Shown here: piece after piece, positions 15,145-26,241 of the stretch
Position numbering within the stretch: the stretch's first letter is position 1
Layout of the letters: every line of letters starts with the position of its first letter
Assembly: GCA_005503065.1 (NCBI GenBank)
Contig: SCOE01000001.1
Span: 124,001-188,000, forward strand
DNA length: 64,000 bases
DNA from: Comamonadaceae bacterium ALPHA2B
GTDB taxonomy: Bacteria > Pseudomonadota > Gammaproteobacteria > Burkholderiales > Burkholderiaceae_C
Reading direction: 5' to 3'
Notes under the pieces: model-generated
What the model was told of the DNA's origin: nothing
The model's input: only the letters and a program-made list of their open reading frames with translations
Databases searched by the model: none
Position numbers and translations under genes: made by a program

Positions 15145-16697
15145 GCCTTTCCTCCTTCGTTGAGCACACGCCGGTACTGCATCGCCTCCGCCACATGCGC
15201 CACCGCGATCGCCTCGGCGCCGGCCAGGTCGGCGATGGTGCGCGCGACCTTGAGCCCACGGTGGGTGGCCCGCGCGCTCCAGCCCAGGCGCGCCGCGGCG
15301 TTGCGCAGGAAAGCGAGGGCGGCGGCGTCGAGCGCGGCATGGCTGTCGATGTCCGCGCCCTGCAGCGCCTGGTTGGCGCAGCCCTGGCGGGCCAGGGCGC
15401 GCTCGCGCGCCGCGACCACGCGCGTGCGCACCGCCGCGCTGGGCTCGCCGGCGGGCGCGGCCAGCAGTTCGTCGGGCGCGACGGCGGGCACCTCGATGTG
15501 CAGGTCGATGCGGTCGAGCAGCGGGCCACTCAGGCGGCCCTGGTAGCGGGCCACCTGGTCGGGCGTGCAGCGGCAGGCCTTCTGCGACGAACCGCGGAAG
15601 CCGCAGGGGCAGGGGTTCATGGCCGCGACGAGCTGGAAACGGGCGGGGAACTCGGCGCGACGTGCGGCGCGTGCGATGGTGATGTGGCCGGTCTCGAGCG
15701 GTTCGCGCAGCGCCTCCAGTGCGCTGCGCGGGAATTCGGGCAGCTCGTCGAGGAAGAGCACGCCGTGGTGCGCCAGCGAGATCTCGCCGGGGCGGGGCGG
15801 CGAGCCGCCGCCGACCAGGGCCACGGCGCTGGCCGAGTGGTGCGGTGCCGCCAGCGGGCGCTGCAGGAAGCGGCCCAGGTCGAAGCGCCCGGCCAGGCTG
15901 GCGATGGCGGCGGTCTCCAGTGCCTCGTCCACCGACAGCGGCGGCAGCAGGCCGACGAAGCGCTGGGCCAGCATCGACTTGCCGGCGCCGGGCGGCCCGA
16001 CCATGAGCAGGCTGTGTCCGCCTGCGGCCGCGATCTCCAGCACGCGGCGGGCGGCGGCGTGGCCCTTCACGTCCAGCAGGTCCGGGCCGGCCGGTGCCTC
16101 GGCGGCCGCGGGCTCGGGCATGCGCGACCAGCCGTCGGTGCCACCCCTGGCCAGGGCCTCCTGTGCGGCGGCCCCATCGGGCGGCAGGAAGCGCTGGACC
16201 ACGTCGAGCAGGTGGCGCGCGCCGTACACCTCGATCGATGGCACCAGCGCCGCCTCGCGGGCGCTGTCCATCGGCAGCACCAGGCGCGTCGCGGCGTCCT
16301 GCCCGTGCACCGTCAGCGCCATGGCCAGTGCGCCGCGCACCGGCCGCAGCTCGCCCGACAGCGAGAGCTCGCCCGCGAACTCGTGGCCGGCCAGCCGGTC
16401 GGCATCGATCTGGCCGCTGGCCGCCAGGATGCCCAGCGCGATCGGCAGGTCGAAACGGCCGGAGTCCTTGGGCAGGTCGGCCGGCGCCAGGTTCACGGTG
16501 ATGCGGCGGTTGTGCGGAAACTCCAGGCCGGCGTTCTGCAACGCCGAGCGCACCCGCTCCCGGGCCTCCTTGACCTCCACATCCGCCAGGCCGACCAGCG
16601 TGAAGCTGGGCAGGCCATTGGCGAGATGCACCTCCACGGTGACTGGGGCAGCCAAAAGCCCCAACAGCGCACGGCTGCGCACCAAAGACAGACTCAT
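15141..16697 (-). CDS. comM: ComM/YifB-type Mg-chelatase-like AAA+ ATPase
   Basis: The protein is 518 residues. Residues 1-170 form the Lon-protease-like N domain (MSLSLVRSRALLGL, VGLADVEVKEARERVRSAL). The AAA+ core has a Walker A GPPGAGKS at 234-241 and a Walker B VLFLDELPEF. A cysteine cluster CPCGFRGSSQKACRC follows, then the helical C-terminus. ComM is a hexameric helicase that promotes branch migration when single-stranded DNA is integrated during natural transformation. The ATG at 16697 follows GGGAGAAAAGAAC and matches the family N-terminus. It is divergent from the nitrogen operon. Confidence 0.9.
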   Translation of the reverse strand: MSLSLVRSRALLGLLAAPVTVEVHLANGLPSFTLVGLADVEVKEARERVRSALQNAGLEFPHNRRITVNLAPADLPKDSGRFDLPIALGILAASGQIDADRLAGHEFAGELSLSGELRPVRGALAMALTVHGQDAATRLVLPMDSAREAALVPSIEVYGARHLLDVVQRFLPPDGAAAQEALARGGTDGWSRMPEPAAAEAPAGPDLLDVKGHAAARRVLEIAAAGGHSLLMVGPPGAGKSMLAQRFVGLLPPLSVDEALETAAIASLAGRFDLGRFLQRPLAAPHHSASAVALVGGGSPPRPGEISLAHHGVLFLDELPEFPRSALEALREPLETGHITIARAARRAEFPARFQLVAAMNPCPCGFRGSSQKACRCTPDQVARYQGRLSGPLLDRIDLHIEVPAVAPDELLAAPAGEPSAAVRTRVVAARERALARQGCANQALQGADIDSHAALDAAALAFLRNAAARLGWSARATHRGLKVARTIADLAGAEAIAVAHVAEAMQYRRVLNEGGKA

Positions 16698-16858
16698 TTG
16701 TTCTTTTCTCCCTGATTTGGTGCATTCACCGCCCACCGCCGTGGATCCGCTCATGCACCTGCCGGCATGCCGTCCGACGTTCGATGATGATTTATAGCGA
16801 TTGCGCCGCGCGCGACGACGATGCCGTCCTGTCACACAAGTTCCCCGGCGCTTGCAAT

Positions 16859-16875
16859 TTGGCACGCTCCCTGCT
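16859..16875 (+). promoter_or_regulatory. Predicted sigma-54 promoter of the porin-glnK-amtB operon
   Basis: TTGGCACGCTCCCTGCT matches the sigma-54 consensus YTGGCACG-N4-TTGCW with one mismatch (C for the first T of TTGC). The invariant GG (16861-16862) and GC (16873-16874) are ten bases apart, as required. Transcription would start near 16886, about 35 bp before the first start codon. GGTGCA (16719) and TGCACC (16754) further upstream resemble NtrC half-sites at a normal enhancer distance, but neither is a complete site. Confidence 0.75.
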
Positions 16876-16920
16876 TTGCGGTGCTTCGATCCCCATCCAC
16901 CCTTGCGAGGAGTTCTCCCG

Positions 16921-17811
16921 ATGATGCACCGTTCCGCCCCGACGCTGGCCTTCGTGGCAGCCGCCCTGACCACATCCGGCGCTGCCCTGGCCCAGACCGC
17001 GCCGGCCGACGCTCCTGCGGCAGCGCCGCTGACCGCCAACATCACGCTGACCACCAACTACAAGTTCCGCGGGCAGGACCAGGACCAGATCGGCCACAAC
17101 GGCTTCTACAAGACGCGCGGCGTCAAGCCGGCCATCCAGGGCGGCTTCGACTACGCCTTCGGCGACAGCGGGTTCTATGTCGGCAACTGGAACTCCAGCG
17201 TCAACTGGCTCTCGGGCAACAGCATCGAGATGGACTTCTACGGCGGCTACAAATTCAAGGGCGGCCCGATCGACTGGGACGTGGGCGTGCTGACCTACGT
17301 CTACCCCGGCAACAAGAACGGCAACACGACCGAGCTCTACGGCGCCGGCACGTACACCAACGACGTCTTCGGCTCCATCACCGTGAAGTACTCGCACACG
17401 GTGTCGAAGGACTACTTCGGCTACGCCGGTGCCAACACCTGGGTCTGGTACGACAACCCCTTCAGCTCGCGTCCCTCCGGCCGCAACACGGGCTACCTCA
17501 ACGTCGCCTACAGCAAGGAAATCATTCCGAAGCTGACGCTCAAGGCCTCGGTAGGCTACACCCGCATGAGCAGCGACATCCGCGCTGCAGGCTACAAGAG
17601 CTACGTCGACTACAACGTCGGCGCCACCTACGACTTCGGCGGCGGCCTGAGCCTGACGGGCGCCGTGGTGGGCGCCAACAAGAAGGACAGCTACCGCCTG
17701 GCCACCGGCGACGGCATCGACCTCTTCGGCGACGGCTCCTTCGTGTACGGTGCGACCTCGCAGTCGGTCAACAAGGCCCGCTTCATCGTCTCGCTGACCA
17801 AGACCTTCTGA
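16921..17811 (+). CDS. TorF-like putative porin (TIGR02001 family)
   Basis: The protein is 296 residues. A signal peptide ends ALA-QT and an Ala/Pro stretch follows. The rest is amphipathic beta-strand with many aromatic residues (ANITLTTNYKFRG, GFDYAFGDSGFYVGNWNSS, YGGYKFKGG) and a C-terminal Phe (SLTKTF), the hallmark of outer-membrane beta-barrels recognised by the Bam complex. The TNYKFRGQDQ start is characteristic of this porin family. It is first in an operon with glnK and amtB, so it probably lets small nitrogen compounds cross the outer membrane. GAGGAG lies eight bases before the ATG at 16921. A second ATG follows directly. Confidence 0.85.
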   Translation: MMHRSAPTLAFVAAALTTSGAALAQTAPADAPAAAPLTANITLTTNYKFRGQDQDQIGHNGFYKTRGVKPAIQGGFDYAFGDSGFYVGNWNSSVNWLSGNSIEMDFYGGYKFKGGPIDWDVGVLTYVYPGNKNGNTTELYGAGTYTNDVFGSITVKYSHTVSKDYFGYAGANTWVWYDNPFSSRPSGRNTGYLNVAYSKEIIPKLTLKASVGYTRMSSDIRAAGYKSYVDYNVGATYDFGGGLSLTGAVVGANKKDSYRLATGDGIDLFGDGSFVYGATSQSVNKARFIVSLTKTF

Positions 17812-18216
<405 letters not shown>

Positions 18217-18250
18217 CAACAAAGAAGAAGGCACAAGAGAGCACATCGAC

Positions 18251-19666
18251 ATGAAAAAACTGCTTGTATCCCTCGCGCTCGGCCTGAGCGTGCTCACTGC
18301 CGGCGTGACCGGTTTCGCGCAGACCGCCGCGCCCGCCGCCGAGGCACCGGCCGCTGCCGCGCCCGCGCCGGCCGCCGCTCCTGCGGCCGCTGCCCCTGCT
18401 GCTGCCGCGCCCGCTGCGGCCCCGGCCGCCGCGCCGGCACCCAAGGTCGATTCCGGCGACACCGCCTGGATGCTGACCTCCACGCTGCTGGTCATCCTGA
18501 TGACCATCCCCGGCCTGGCGCTGTTCTACGGCGGCCTGGGTCGCTCGAAGAACATGCTGTCGGTGCTGATGCAGGTCTTCGTGATCTTCTCGCTCATCAG
18601 CGTGCTGTGGGCCATCTACGGCTACACCATCGCGTTCACCGGTGAGGGCAGCTTCTTCGGCACGCTCGACAAGATCTTCCTCAAGGGCGTGACCCAGGAG
18701 ACCTTCGGTGCGCTGACGACCATCCCCGAGTACGTCTTCATCGCCTTCCAGGGCACCTTCGCCGCCATCACCGTGGCGCTGATCGTCGGCGCCTTCGCCG
18801 AGCGCGCCAAGTTCTCCGGCGTGCTGGTGTTCTCGGTGCTGTGGTTCACCTTCAGCTACCTGCCGATGGCCCACATCGTGTGGGGCGGCGGCCTGCTGGC
18901 CAAGGACGGCGCGCTCGACTTCGCGGGCGGCACCGTGGTGCACATCAACGCCGGTATCGCCGGCCTGGTGGGCGCCTACATGGTGGGCAAGCGCATCGGC
19001 TTCGGCAAGGAAGCCTTCACGCCGCACTCGCTGACGCTGACCATGGTCGGTGCCTCGCTGCTGTGGGTGGGCTGGTTCGGCTTCAACGCCGGTTCCGCCG
19101 GCGCCGCCAATGCACAGGCCGGCCTGGCCTTCGTGAACACCGTGCTGGCCACCGCCGCCGCGGCCCTCGCCTGGATCCTGGGCGAAGCGATGCACAAGGG
19201 CAAGGCCTCGATGCTGGGTGCCGCCTCGGGCGCCGTTGCCGGCCTCGTGGCCGTCACCCCCGCCGCCGGCTTCGTCGGCCCGATGGGTTCGATCGTGCTG
19301 GGCATCATCGCCGGCTTCGTCTGCCTGTGGGGCGTGGGTGGCCTCAAGCGCATGCTCAAGGCCGACGACGCCTTCGACGTGTTCGGCGTCCACGGCGTGG
19401 GCGGCATCGTCGGTGCCATCCTGACCGGCGTGTTCGCGGCGCAAAGCCTGGGCGGCACGGGCGGCCCCACCCCCGACACCTTCAGCATGGGCGGCCAGGT
19501 CTGGATCCAGGTCAAGAGCGTGCTGTTCACCATCGTGTGGTCGGGCGTCGTGGCCTTCATCGCCTACAAGATCGCCGACCTGACCGTGGGTCTGCGTGTG
19601 ACGGAGGAAGAGGAGCGCGAAGGCCTCGACATCACGTCCCACGGCGAAACCGCCTACAACCGCTGA
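18251..19666 (+). CDS. amtB: Ammonium transporter
   Basis: The protein is 471 residues. A signal peptide ends at about residue 24 (GFA-QT), followed by a 40-residue Ala/Pro linker, then eleven membrane helices of the Amt/Rh fold starting at about residue 70. The twin pore histidines are in GTVVHINAG and VFGVHGVGG, and the signature DFAGGTVVHINAG is intact. AmtB trimers conduct ammonium or ammonia into the cell and are blocked by GlnK, encoded 34 bp upstream. The Ala/Pro linker is much longer than the short N-terminus of E. coli AmtB and would lie in the periplasm. Confidence 0.93.
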   Translation: MKKLLVSLALGLSVLTAGVTGFAQTAAPAAEAPAAAAPAPAAAPAAAAPAAAAPAAAPAAAPAPKVDSGDTAWMLTSTLLVILMTIPGLALFYGGLGRSKNMLSVLMQVFVIFSLISVLWAIYGYTIAFTGEGSFFGTLDKIFLKGVTQETFGALTTIPEYVFIAFQGTFAAITVALIVGAFAERAKFSGVLVFSVLWFTFSYLPMAHIVWGGGLLAKDGALDFAGGTVVHINAGIAGLVGAYMVGKRIGFGKEAFTPHSLTLTMVGASLLWVGWFGFNAGSAGAANAQAGLAFVNTVLATAAAALAWILGEAMHKGKASMLGAASGAVAGLVAVTPAAGFVGPMGSIVLGIIAGFVCLWGVGGLKRMLKADDAFDVFGVHGVGGIVGAILTGVFAAQSLGGTGGPTPDTFSMGGQVWIQVKSVLFTIVWSGVVAFIAYKIADLTVGLRVTEEEEREGLDITSHGETAYNR

Positions 19667-19766
19667 TCGCCACCGGGCGGGCCGCCTCGGCAGGCCCGCC
19701 GGTTGCTTGCAACGTACAGAGAACAGATCACCAAAGAGTTTTAGCGAGAGTCTCCTTTGGATGTTC

Positions 19767-19801
19767 GGCCCGCCAGCGCTTGCGCCAGCGGGCCTTTTTT
19801 T
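19767..19801 (+). terminator. Rho-independent terminator after amtB
   Basis: GGCCCGC (19767-19773) pairs with GCGGGCC (19788-19794), with further pairing of CAGCGC and GCG inside the loop, and a run of seven Ts follows directly. It lies 100 bp after the amtB stop and closes the nitrogen operon. Confidence 0.85.
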
Positions 19802-19864
19802 GTCCTGGGGTGCCGTGGGCGTCGCGCGCGCCCGTGACCCGCGCCTGGGGCCACAATAGCCCGC

Positions 19865-20776
19865 ATGTGGACCGCCCTCGACAACAGCACCTGCGAGCTC
19901 GGCGAATCGCCGTTCTGGCATCCCCGCGAACAGTCGCTCTACTGGGTCGACATCGCCGGCAAGGCTGTCCTGCGCACCCGCGGCGCCATCGGGCCGGGCG
20001 TCGACGTGGAGCGCTGGGCGATGCCGCAGGAGCCGGGCTGCATCGCCCCTGCCCGCAGCGGCGGCCTGGTCGTCGCGCTGCGTGATGGCGTCTACCGGGC
20101 ACGCGAATGGGGCGGCGCTCTCACCTTGATGGCGCCCGCGCTGCACGATCCTGCGGCACTGCGCTTCAACGACGGCAAGTGCGACCCGCTCGGGCGCTTC
20201 TGGGCCGGCACGTTGCACGAGCCCAAGACCGAGCGCATCGCCACCCTGTACTGCCTCGACCCGCGGGGGCCGCAGCCCGGCGCCCTGCAGCCCATGGCCA
20301 ACCACGCCCTCACGGCCAACGGCCTGGCCTTCGACGGCGGCACGCTCTACTGGGCCGACACGCCGTCGCACGCGATCCGCGCCTGGGACTGGGATGTCGT
20401 GGACAACCGGCTCGGCGCCTCGCGCGTGTGGCGCCGCTTCGAGGACAAGGCCGAAGCGGCGGCCGCGCAAGCGCCCTACGGCGGCCGGCCCGATGGCGCC
20501 ACGCTCGACGCCACCGGCGGCTATTGGGCCGCCATGTACGAAGGCGCCCAGCTGCAGCAACTCGATCCGCAGGGCCGCACCGTGCAGTCCTGGCCGCTGC
20601 CGGTGCAGTGCCCCACCATGCCCTGCTTCGGCGGCGAGGACCTGCGCACCCTCTTCGTCACCAGCGCGCGCAAGGGCCGCCCGGCCGACGAGCTGGCGCG
20701 CATGCCCGCTTCCGGCCTGGTGCTCTTCACCCGCACCGAAGCGGGCGGCCGGCCGGTCGACTTCTTCGACGACTGA
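19865..20776 (+). CDS. SMP-30/gluconolactonase family protein
   Basis: The protein is 303 residues with the six-bladed propeller signatures of the family: LGESPFWHP with metal-ligand Glu14, RFNDGKCDPLGRFWAGTL, LTANGLAF with LYWADTPSHAIRAWDWD, and RPDGATLDATGGYWAAMYEG with the ligand Asp. LFVTSARKG closes the last blade. Members hydrolyse sugar lactones such as gluconolactone using a divalent cation. The LysR gene follows 29 bp downstream on the same strand and may control it. The substrate is not determined. Confidence 0.87.
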   Translation: MWTALDNSTCELGESPFWHPREQSLYWVDIAGKAVLRTRGAIGPGVDVERWAMPQEPGCIAPARSGGLVVALRDGVYRAREWGGALTLMAPALHDPAALRFNDGKCDPLGRFWAGTLHEPKTERIATLYCLDPRGPQPGALQPMANHALTANGLAFDGGTLYWADTPSHAIRAWDWDVVDNRLGASRVWRRFEDKAEAAAAQAPYGGRPDGATLDATGGYWAAMYEGAQLQQLDPQGRTVQSWPLPVQCPTMPCFGGEDLRTLFVTSARKGRPADELARMPASGLVLFTRTEAGGRPVDFFDD

Positions 20777-20805
20777 GCCGGCGCGAAACGAACCGCCGGC
20801 CGCGC

Positions 20806-21720
20806 ATGTCCTTCCGCTCCATCCCGCCGATCCAGTGCCTCGTCACCTTCGAGGCCCTGGCGCGCCTGCGCAGCGCCAGCCGCACGGCCGACGAGCTGTG
20901 CGTCACCGTCAGTGCCGTGAGCCATCGCGTGCGCCAGCTCGAGGCGCACGTCGGCTTCAAGCTTTTCGCGCGTGGCGATTTCACGCTCACCGCCGAGGGC
21001 GTCGCGTACCTGGCCAACGTGCGGGCCGGGCTGGCCGCCTTCCAGCGCCTGCCCGCGCGCGATGCGGCGCAGCCCCTCACCCGGCTGCGGGTGGCGGTCA
21101 CGCCCACCTTCGCGCGCACCTATGTCATGCCGCGGCTGGAGACCTTCCGTACCGCCTACCCCGAGGTGGAGCTCACGCTGCAGGTGTCCATCCCGCTGAT
21201 GGACGTGACGGCCGAGGAGACCGACCTCGAGGTGCGATACGGCACCGGCAACTACACCGACCGCGAGTGGCGCGTCGTCAACCCCGACGAGGTCACGCCC
21301 GCCTGCAGCCCTGGCTACCTCAGCGAGCACGGTCCCTTCGCCAACTTCGACACCGAAGCCGAACTGGCCGAGGCGCGCCTGATCCGCAGCCCGCTGGAGC
21401 CCTGGAGCACCTGGTTCGCCGCCTGCGGCGTGGCGCTGCCCGAGCCGCAGCGCGGCGCCCAGTTCAACGACCTGGGGCTGGTCTACGACGCCGCGGCCAG
21501 CGGCTTCGGCGTCGCGCTCGTGCGCACGGAGATGGCCGCGGCCTGGTTCGACAGCGGCCGCCTGGTGCGCCTGAGCTCGCGCACCGCCCCGTCGCCCCAC
21601 GCCAACTACATCTGCTGGCGGCCCGGCACCCTCGAGCGCTGGGAATGCGCGGCCTTCGTCGACTGGCTGCTGCATCGGGATGTCCCGCCCGGCCGCGAAA
21701 AAATCTCAAACCCGCGCTGA
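20806..21720 (+). CDS. LysR-family regulator (GcvA-like)
   Basis: The protein is 304 residues. It has an N-terminal winged helix-turn-helix (about 5-65: IQCLVTFEALARLRSASRTADELCVTVSAVSHRVRQLEAHVG) and a C-terminal periplasmic-binding-like effector domain (90-295). The SAVSHRVRQLE recognition helix and the PRLETFRTAYPEVELTLQ segment match the GcvA/AmpR branch. It is likely to sense a small carboxylate. It lies between a sugar-lactonase-like gene and the lldP-glc operon on the same strand, so either could be its target. LysR binding sites were not identified. Confidence 0.87.
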   Translation: MSFRSIPPIQCLVTFEALARLRSASRTADELCVTVSAVSHRVRQLEAHVGFKLFARGDFTLTAEGVAYLANVRAGLAAFQRLPARDAAQPLTRLRVAVTPTFARTYVMPRLETFRTAYPEVELTLQVSIPLMDVTAEETDLEVRYGTGNYTDREWRVVNPDEVTPACSPGYLSEHGPFANFDTEAELAEARLIRSPLEPWSTWFAACGVALPEPQRGAQFNDLGLVYDAAASGFGVALVRTEMAAAWFDSGRLVRLSSRTAPSPHANYICWRPGTLERWECAAFVDWLLHRDVPPGREKISNPR

Positions 21721-21868
21721 AGAAACTTCAAATGCCCGGCTTGGCGGCACGCCTACAGTGCGGACGGGCCGCGCGGGCTTGCAGCGCGCGGCGGCGCGCG
21801 CCACAGTGCGGCACACGGGTGCGCGGGGCACCCCATAACGATCCACAACAACCACCGGAGACACGGCC

Positions 21869-23530
<1,662 letters not shown>

Positions 23531-23583
23531 GCGTTCACCTGAAGCCGGCGCGCCGCGCGCGCCGGCGCCCGAGAGGTTCCACG

Positions 23584-25086
23584 ATGAATGCCCCCCTCAC
23601 CGCGCCCGAGCAGCGCGTGCTACAGAAATCGGAGCGCCAGTCGCAGGTGGTGCGAGCGCTGCAGGCCCATTTGCCTTCGCATGCGCTGCTCTGGCAGTCC
23701 GAGGACACGGTGCCCTACGAGTGCGACGGGCTCACCGCTTACCGCCAGCGCCCGCTGGTGGTGGCCCTGCCCGAGACCGAGGCGCAGGTCGCCGCGGTGC
23801 TCAAGGCCTGCCACGGCCTGGGCGTGCCGGTGGTGGCGCGCGGCGCGGGCACGGGGCTGTCGGGCGGCGCCATGCCCCATGCCGAGGGCGTGACGCTGTC
23901 GCTCGCGAAGTTCAACCGCATCCTGGCCATCGACCCGGTGAGCCGCACGGCCACCGTGCAGTGCGGCGTGCGCAACCTCGCCATCAGCGAGGCGGCCGCG
24001 CCCTTCAACCTCTACTACGCGCCCGACCCGTCGAGCCAGATCGCCTGCACCATCGGCGGCAACGTGGCCGAGAACTCGGGCGGCGTGCACTGCCTGAAGT
24101 ACGGCCTCACGCTGCACAACGTGCTGCGCGTGCGCGGCTTCACGGCCGAGGGGGAGGCCGTCGAGTTCGGCAGCGGTGCGCTGGACTGCCCCGGGCTGGA
24201 CCTGCTGCCCCTCGTGGTCGGCAGCGAGGGCATGCTGGCCGTCACCACCGAAGTCACCGTCAAGCTCGTGCCCAAGCCGCAGCTCGCGCGCTGCATCATG
24301 GCCAGCTTCGACGACGTGCGGAAGGCCGGCGATGCGGTGGCCGCCGTCATCGCGGCCGGCATCATCCCCGCGGGGCTGGAGATGATGGACAAGCCCATGA
24401 CGGCCGCCGTCGAGGACTTCGTCCATGCCGGCTACGACCTCGATGCGGCGGCCATCCTGCTGTGCGAATCCGACGGCACGCCCGAGGAGGTCGAGGAAGA
24501 GATCGGCCGCATGACCGAGGTGCTGCGCGCCGCCGGCGCCACCGCCATCCAGTGCAGCGAGAGCGAGGAAGAGCGCCTGAAGTTCTGGAGCGGGCGCAAG
24601 AACGCGTTTCCCGCCTCGGGCCGCATCAGCCCCGACTACATGTGCCTCGATTCGACCATCCCGCGCAAGCGGCTGGCCGACATCCTGCTTGCCATCCAGG
24701 AGATGGAGAAGAAATACAACCTGCGCTGCTGCAACGTCTTCCATGCGGGCGACGGCAACCTGCACCCGCTGGTGCTCTTCGACGCCAACGATCCCGACGA
24801 GCTGCACCGCTGCGAGCTCTTCGGCGCCGACATCCTCGAGACCAGCGTCGCCATGGGCGGCACCGTCTCGGGCGAGCACGGCGTGGGCGTCGAGAAGCTC
24901 AACAGCATGTGCGTGCAGTTCACTGCCGAGGAGAATGCGCAGATGCTCGCCATCAAGGCCGCCTTCGATCCCGCGGGCACGCTCAACCCGGGCAAGGTGA
25001 TCCCCAGCCTGTCGCGCTGCGCCGAATACGGCAAGCAGGTGGTGCGCGGCGGCGTGCTGCCGCATCCCGAGCTGCCGAGGTTCTGA
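23584..25086 (+). CDS. glcD: Glycolate/D-lactate oxidase FAD subunit
   Basis: The protein is 500 residues. The FAD-binding PCMH domain covers about 55-235 (RGAGTGLSGGAMP, YYAPDPSSQIACTIGGNVAENSGG, KYGLTLHNVLRVRG). The C-terminal FAD-linked oxidase domain ends with NVFHAGDGNLHPLVLFD and GGTVSGEHGVGVEK. GlcD oxidises glycolate (or D-lactate) to the keto acid and needs GlcE and GlcF to deliver electrons to the respiratory chain. It is followed five bases later by glcE. The GHGDGN-type metal and substrate motif is present as HAGDGN. Confidence 0.92.
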   Translation: MNAPLTAPEQRVLQKSERQSQVVRALQAHLPSHALLWQSEDTVPYECDGLTAYRQRPLVVALPETEAQVAAVLKACHGLGVPVVARGAGTGLSGGAMPHAEGVTLSLAKFNRILAIDPVSRTATVQCGVRNLAISEAAAPFNLYYAPDPSSQIACTIGGNVAENSGGVHCLKYGLTLHNVLRVRGFTAEGEAVEFGSGALDCPGLDLLPLVVGSEGMLAVTTEVTVKLVPKPQLARCIMASFDDVRKAGDAVAAVIAAGIIPAGLEMMDKPMTAAVEDFVHAGYDLDAAAILLCESDGTPEEVEEEIGRMTEVLRAAGATAIQCSESEEERLKFWSGRKNAFPASGRISPDYMCLDSTIPRKRLADILLAIQEMEKKYNLRCCNVFHAGDGNLHPLVLFDANDPDELHRCELFGADILETSVAMGGTVSGEHGVGVEKLNSMCVQFTAEENAQMLAIKAAFDPAGTLNPGKVIPSLSRCAEYGKQVVRGGVLPHPELPRF

Positions 25087-25091
25087 ACCGC

Positions 25092-26228
25092 ATGCAGCTC
25101 CAGCCCTTCATCGAACGCATCCGCCGCGCTGCCGAGGCGCGTGCGCCGCTGGTCATCCGCGGCGGCGGCAGCAAGGACTTCTACGGCACGCCCGGCACGG
25201 GCGAGGTGCTCGACACCGCACCGCTGGCCGGCATCCTGAACTACGAGCCCAGCGAGCTGGTCGTCACCGTCGGCGCCGGTACGCCGCTGGCCGAGCTGGA
25301 GGCCGTGCTGGCCGAACAGCGCCAGTGCCTGCCCTTCGAGCCGCCGCATTTCGCGCACGCGGGCACGGGCGTCCGTGCGACGGTCGGTGGCATGGTCGCG
25401 GCCGGGCTGTCCGGGCCCTCGCGCGCCAGCGTCGGCTGCGTGCGCGACTACGTGCTGGGCGCCGCCATGGTCAACGGTCGGGGCGAGCATCTGCGCTTCG
25501 GTGGCACGGTGATGAAGAACGTCGCCGGCTACGACGTCTCGCGCGTGCTGGCCGGCGCCATGGGGCAGCTCGGGCTGATCACCGAGGTGAGCCTGAAGGT
25601 GCTGCCGGTGCCGCCGGCCGAAGCCACGCTCGAGTTCGCCTGCACCCAGGACGAGGCGCTCACGCTGCTGCACGGCTGGGGCGGGCAGCCCTGGCCGCTC
25701 AACGCCAGCGCCTGGCAGGCGCGGGGCGAGGGGCCGGGCGGCGTGCTGTGGCTGCGCCTGCGCGGGGCGGAGGCTGCCGTCGAGTCGGCCTGCCGGCATC
25801 TCGGCGGCGAGCGCCGCGCGCATGCCCATGCCGCCGAGGACTGGGCAGCCCTGCGCGACCAGCGCCTGCCCTTCTTCGCGCAGGCCGTGGCGCAGGGCCT
25901 CGCGCTGTGGCGCGTGTCGGTGCCGCAGACTGCGCCGGTGCTGGCCTTGCCGGGTCAGCCGCTGGTCGAGTGGCACGGCGGCCAGCGCTGGTACACGCTG
26001 CCCGTCGACGCGGCCGGCACGGTGCGCGAGGCGGCACGCGCCGCCGGTGGCCATGCTACGCTTTTCATAGCGCCTCGCGCAGACGGGACGGGCGATGCAG
26101 CCCGATTCGATGCAGAAAATCTGCCCCGCTTCGACACCCCGAGCCCGGCGCTGCTGCGCATCCAGCAGCAGCTGCGCGAGCGCTTCGACCCGGCCGGCAT
26201 CTTCAACCCCGGCCGCCTGCTGGCCTGA
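25092..26228 (+). CDS. glcE: Glycolate oxidase FAD-binding subunit
   Basis: The protein is 378 residues, close to GlcE but with an unusual insert. It keeps LVIRGGGSKDFYG, the EPPHFAHAGTGVRATVGGMVAAGLSGP segment, LRFGGTVMKNVAGYDVSR and FDPAGIFNPGRL at the end. Compared with E. coli GlcE as I remember it, the stretch between GGHATLF and the final helix is about 16 residues longer. That is where a 53-bp dispersed repeat (26055-26107) lies in frame. The start is ATG at 25092, right after glcD. It acts with GlcD and GlcF in 2-hydroxyacid oxidation at the inner membrane. Confidence 0.9.
   Translation: MQLQPFIERIRRAAEARAPLVIRGGGSKDFYGTPGTGEVLDTAPLAGILNYEPSELVVTVGAGTPLAELEAVLAEQRQCLPFEPPHFAHAGTGVRATVGGMVAAGLSGPSRASVGCVRDYVLGAAMVNGRGEHLRFGGTVMKNVAGYDVSRVLAGAMGQLGLITEVSLKVLPVPPAEATLEFACTQDEALTLLHGWGGQPWPLNASAWQARGEGPGGVLWLRLRGAEAAVESACRHLGGERRAHAHAAEDWAALRDQRLPFFAQAVAQGLALWRVSVPQTAPVLALPGQPLVEWHGGQRWYTLPVDAAGTVREAARAAGGHATLFIAPRADGTGDAARFDAENLPRFDTPSPALLRIQQQLRERFDPAGIFNPGRLLA
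26055..26107 (-). repeat. 53-bp dispersed repeat, copy 4, inside glcE
   Basis: Read on the minus strand it begins AATCGGGCTGCATCGCCCGT and ends GCTATGAAAAGCGTAGC. The middle (GCCCGTCCCGTCTGCGC) is almost the same as in the copy at 1214-1266. It lies wholly within the glcE coding region and keeps the frame. Confidence 0.8.
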
Positions 26229-26241
26229 GTCCGGGCACCCC

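Noticed and set aside
15012-16797. Long plus-strand frames opposite comM.
   Set aside because: They lack any domain, while the minus-strand frame encodes a complete ComM with Walker motifs.
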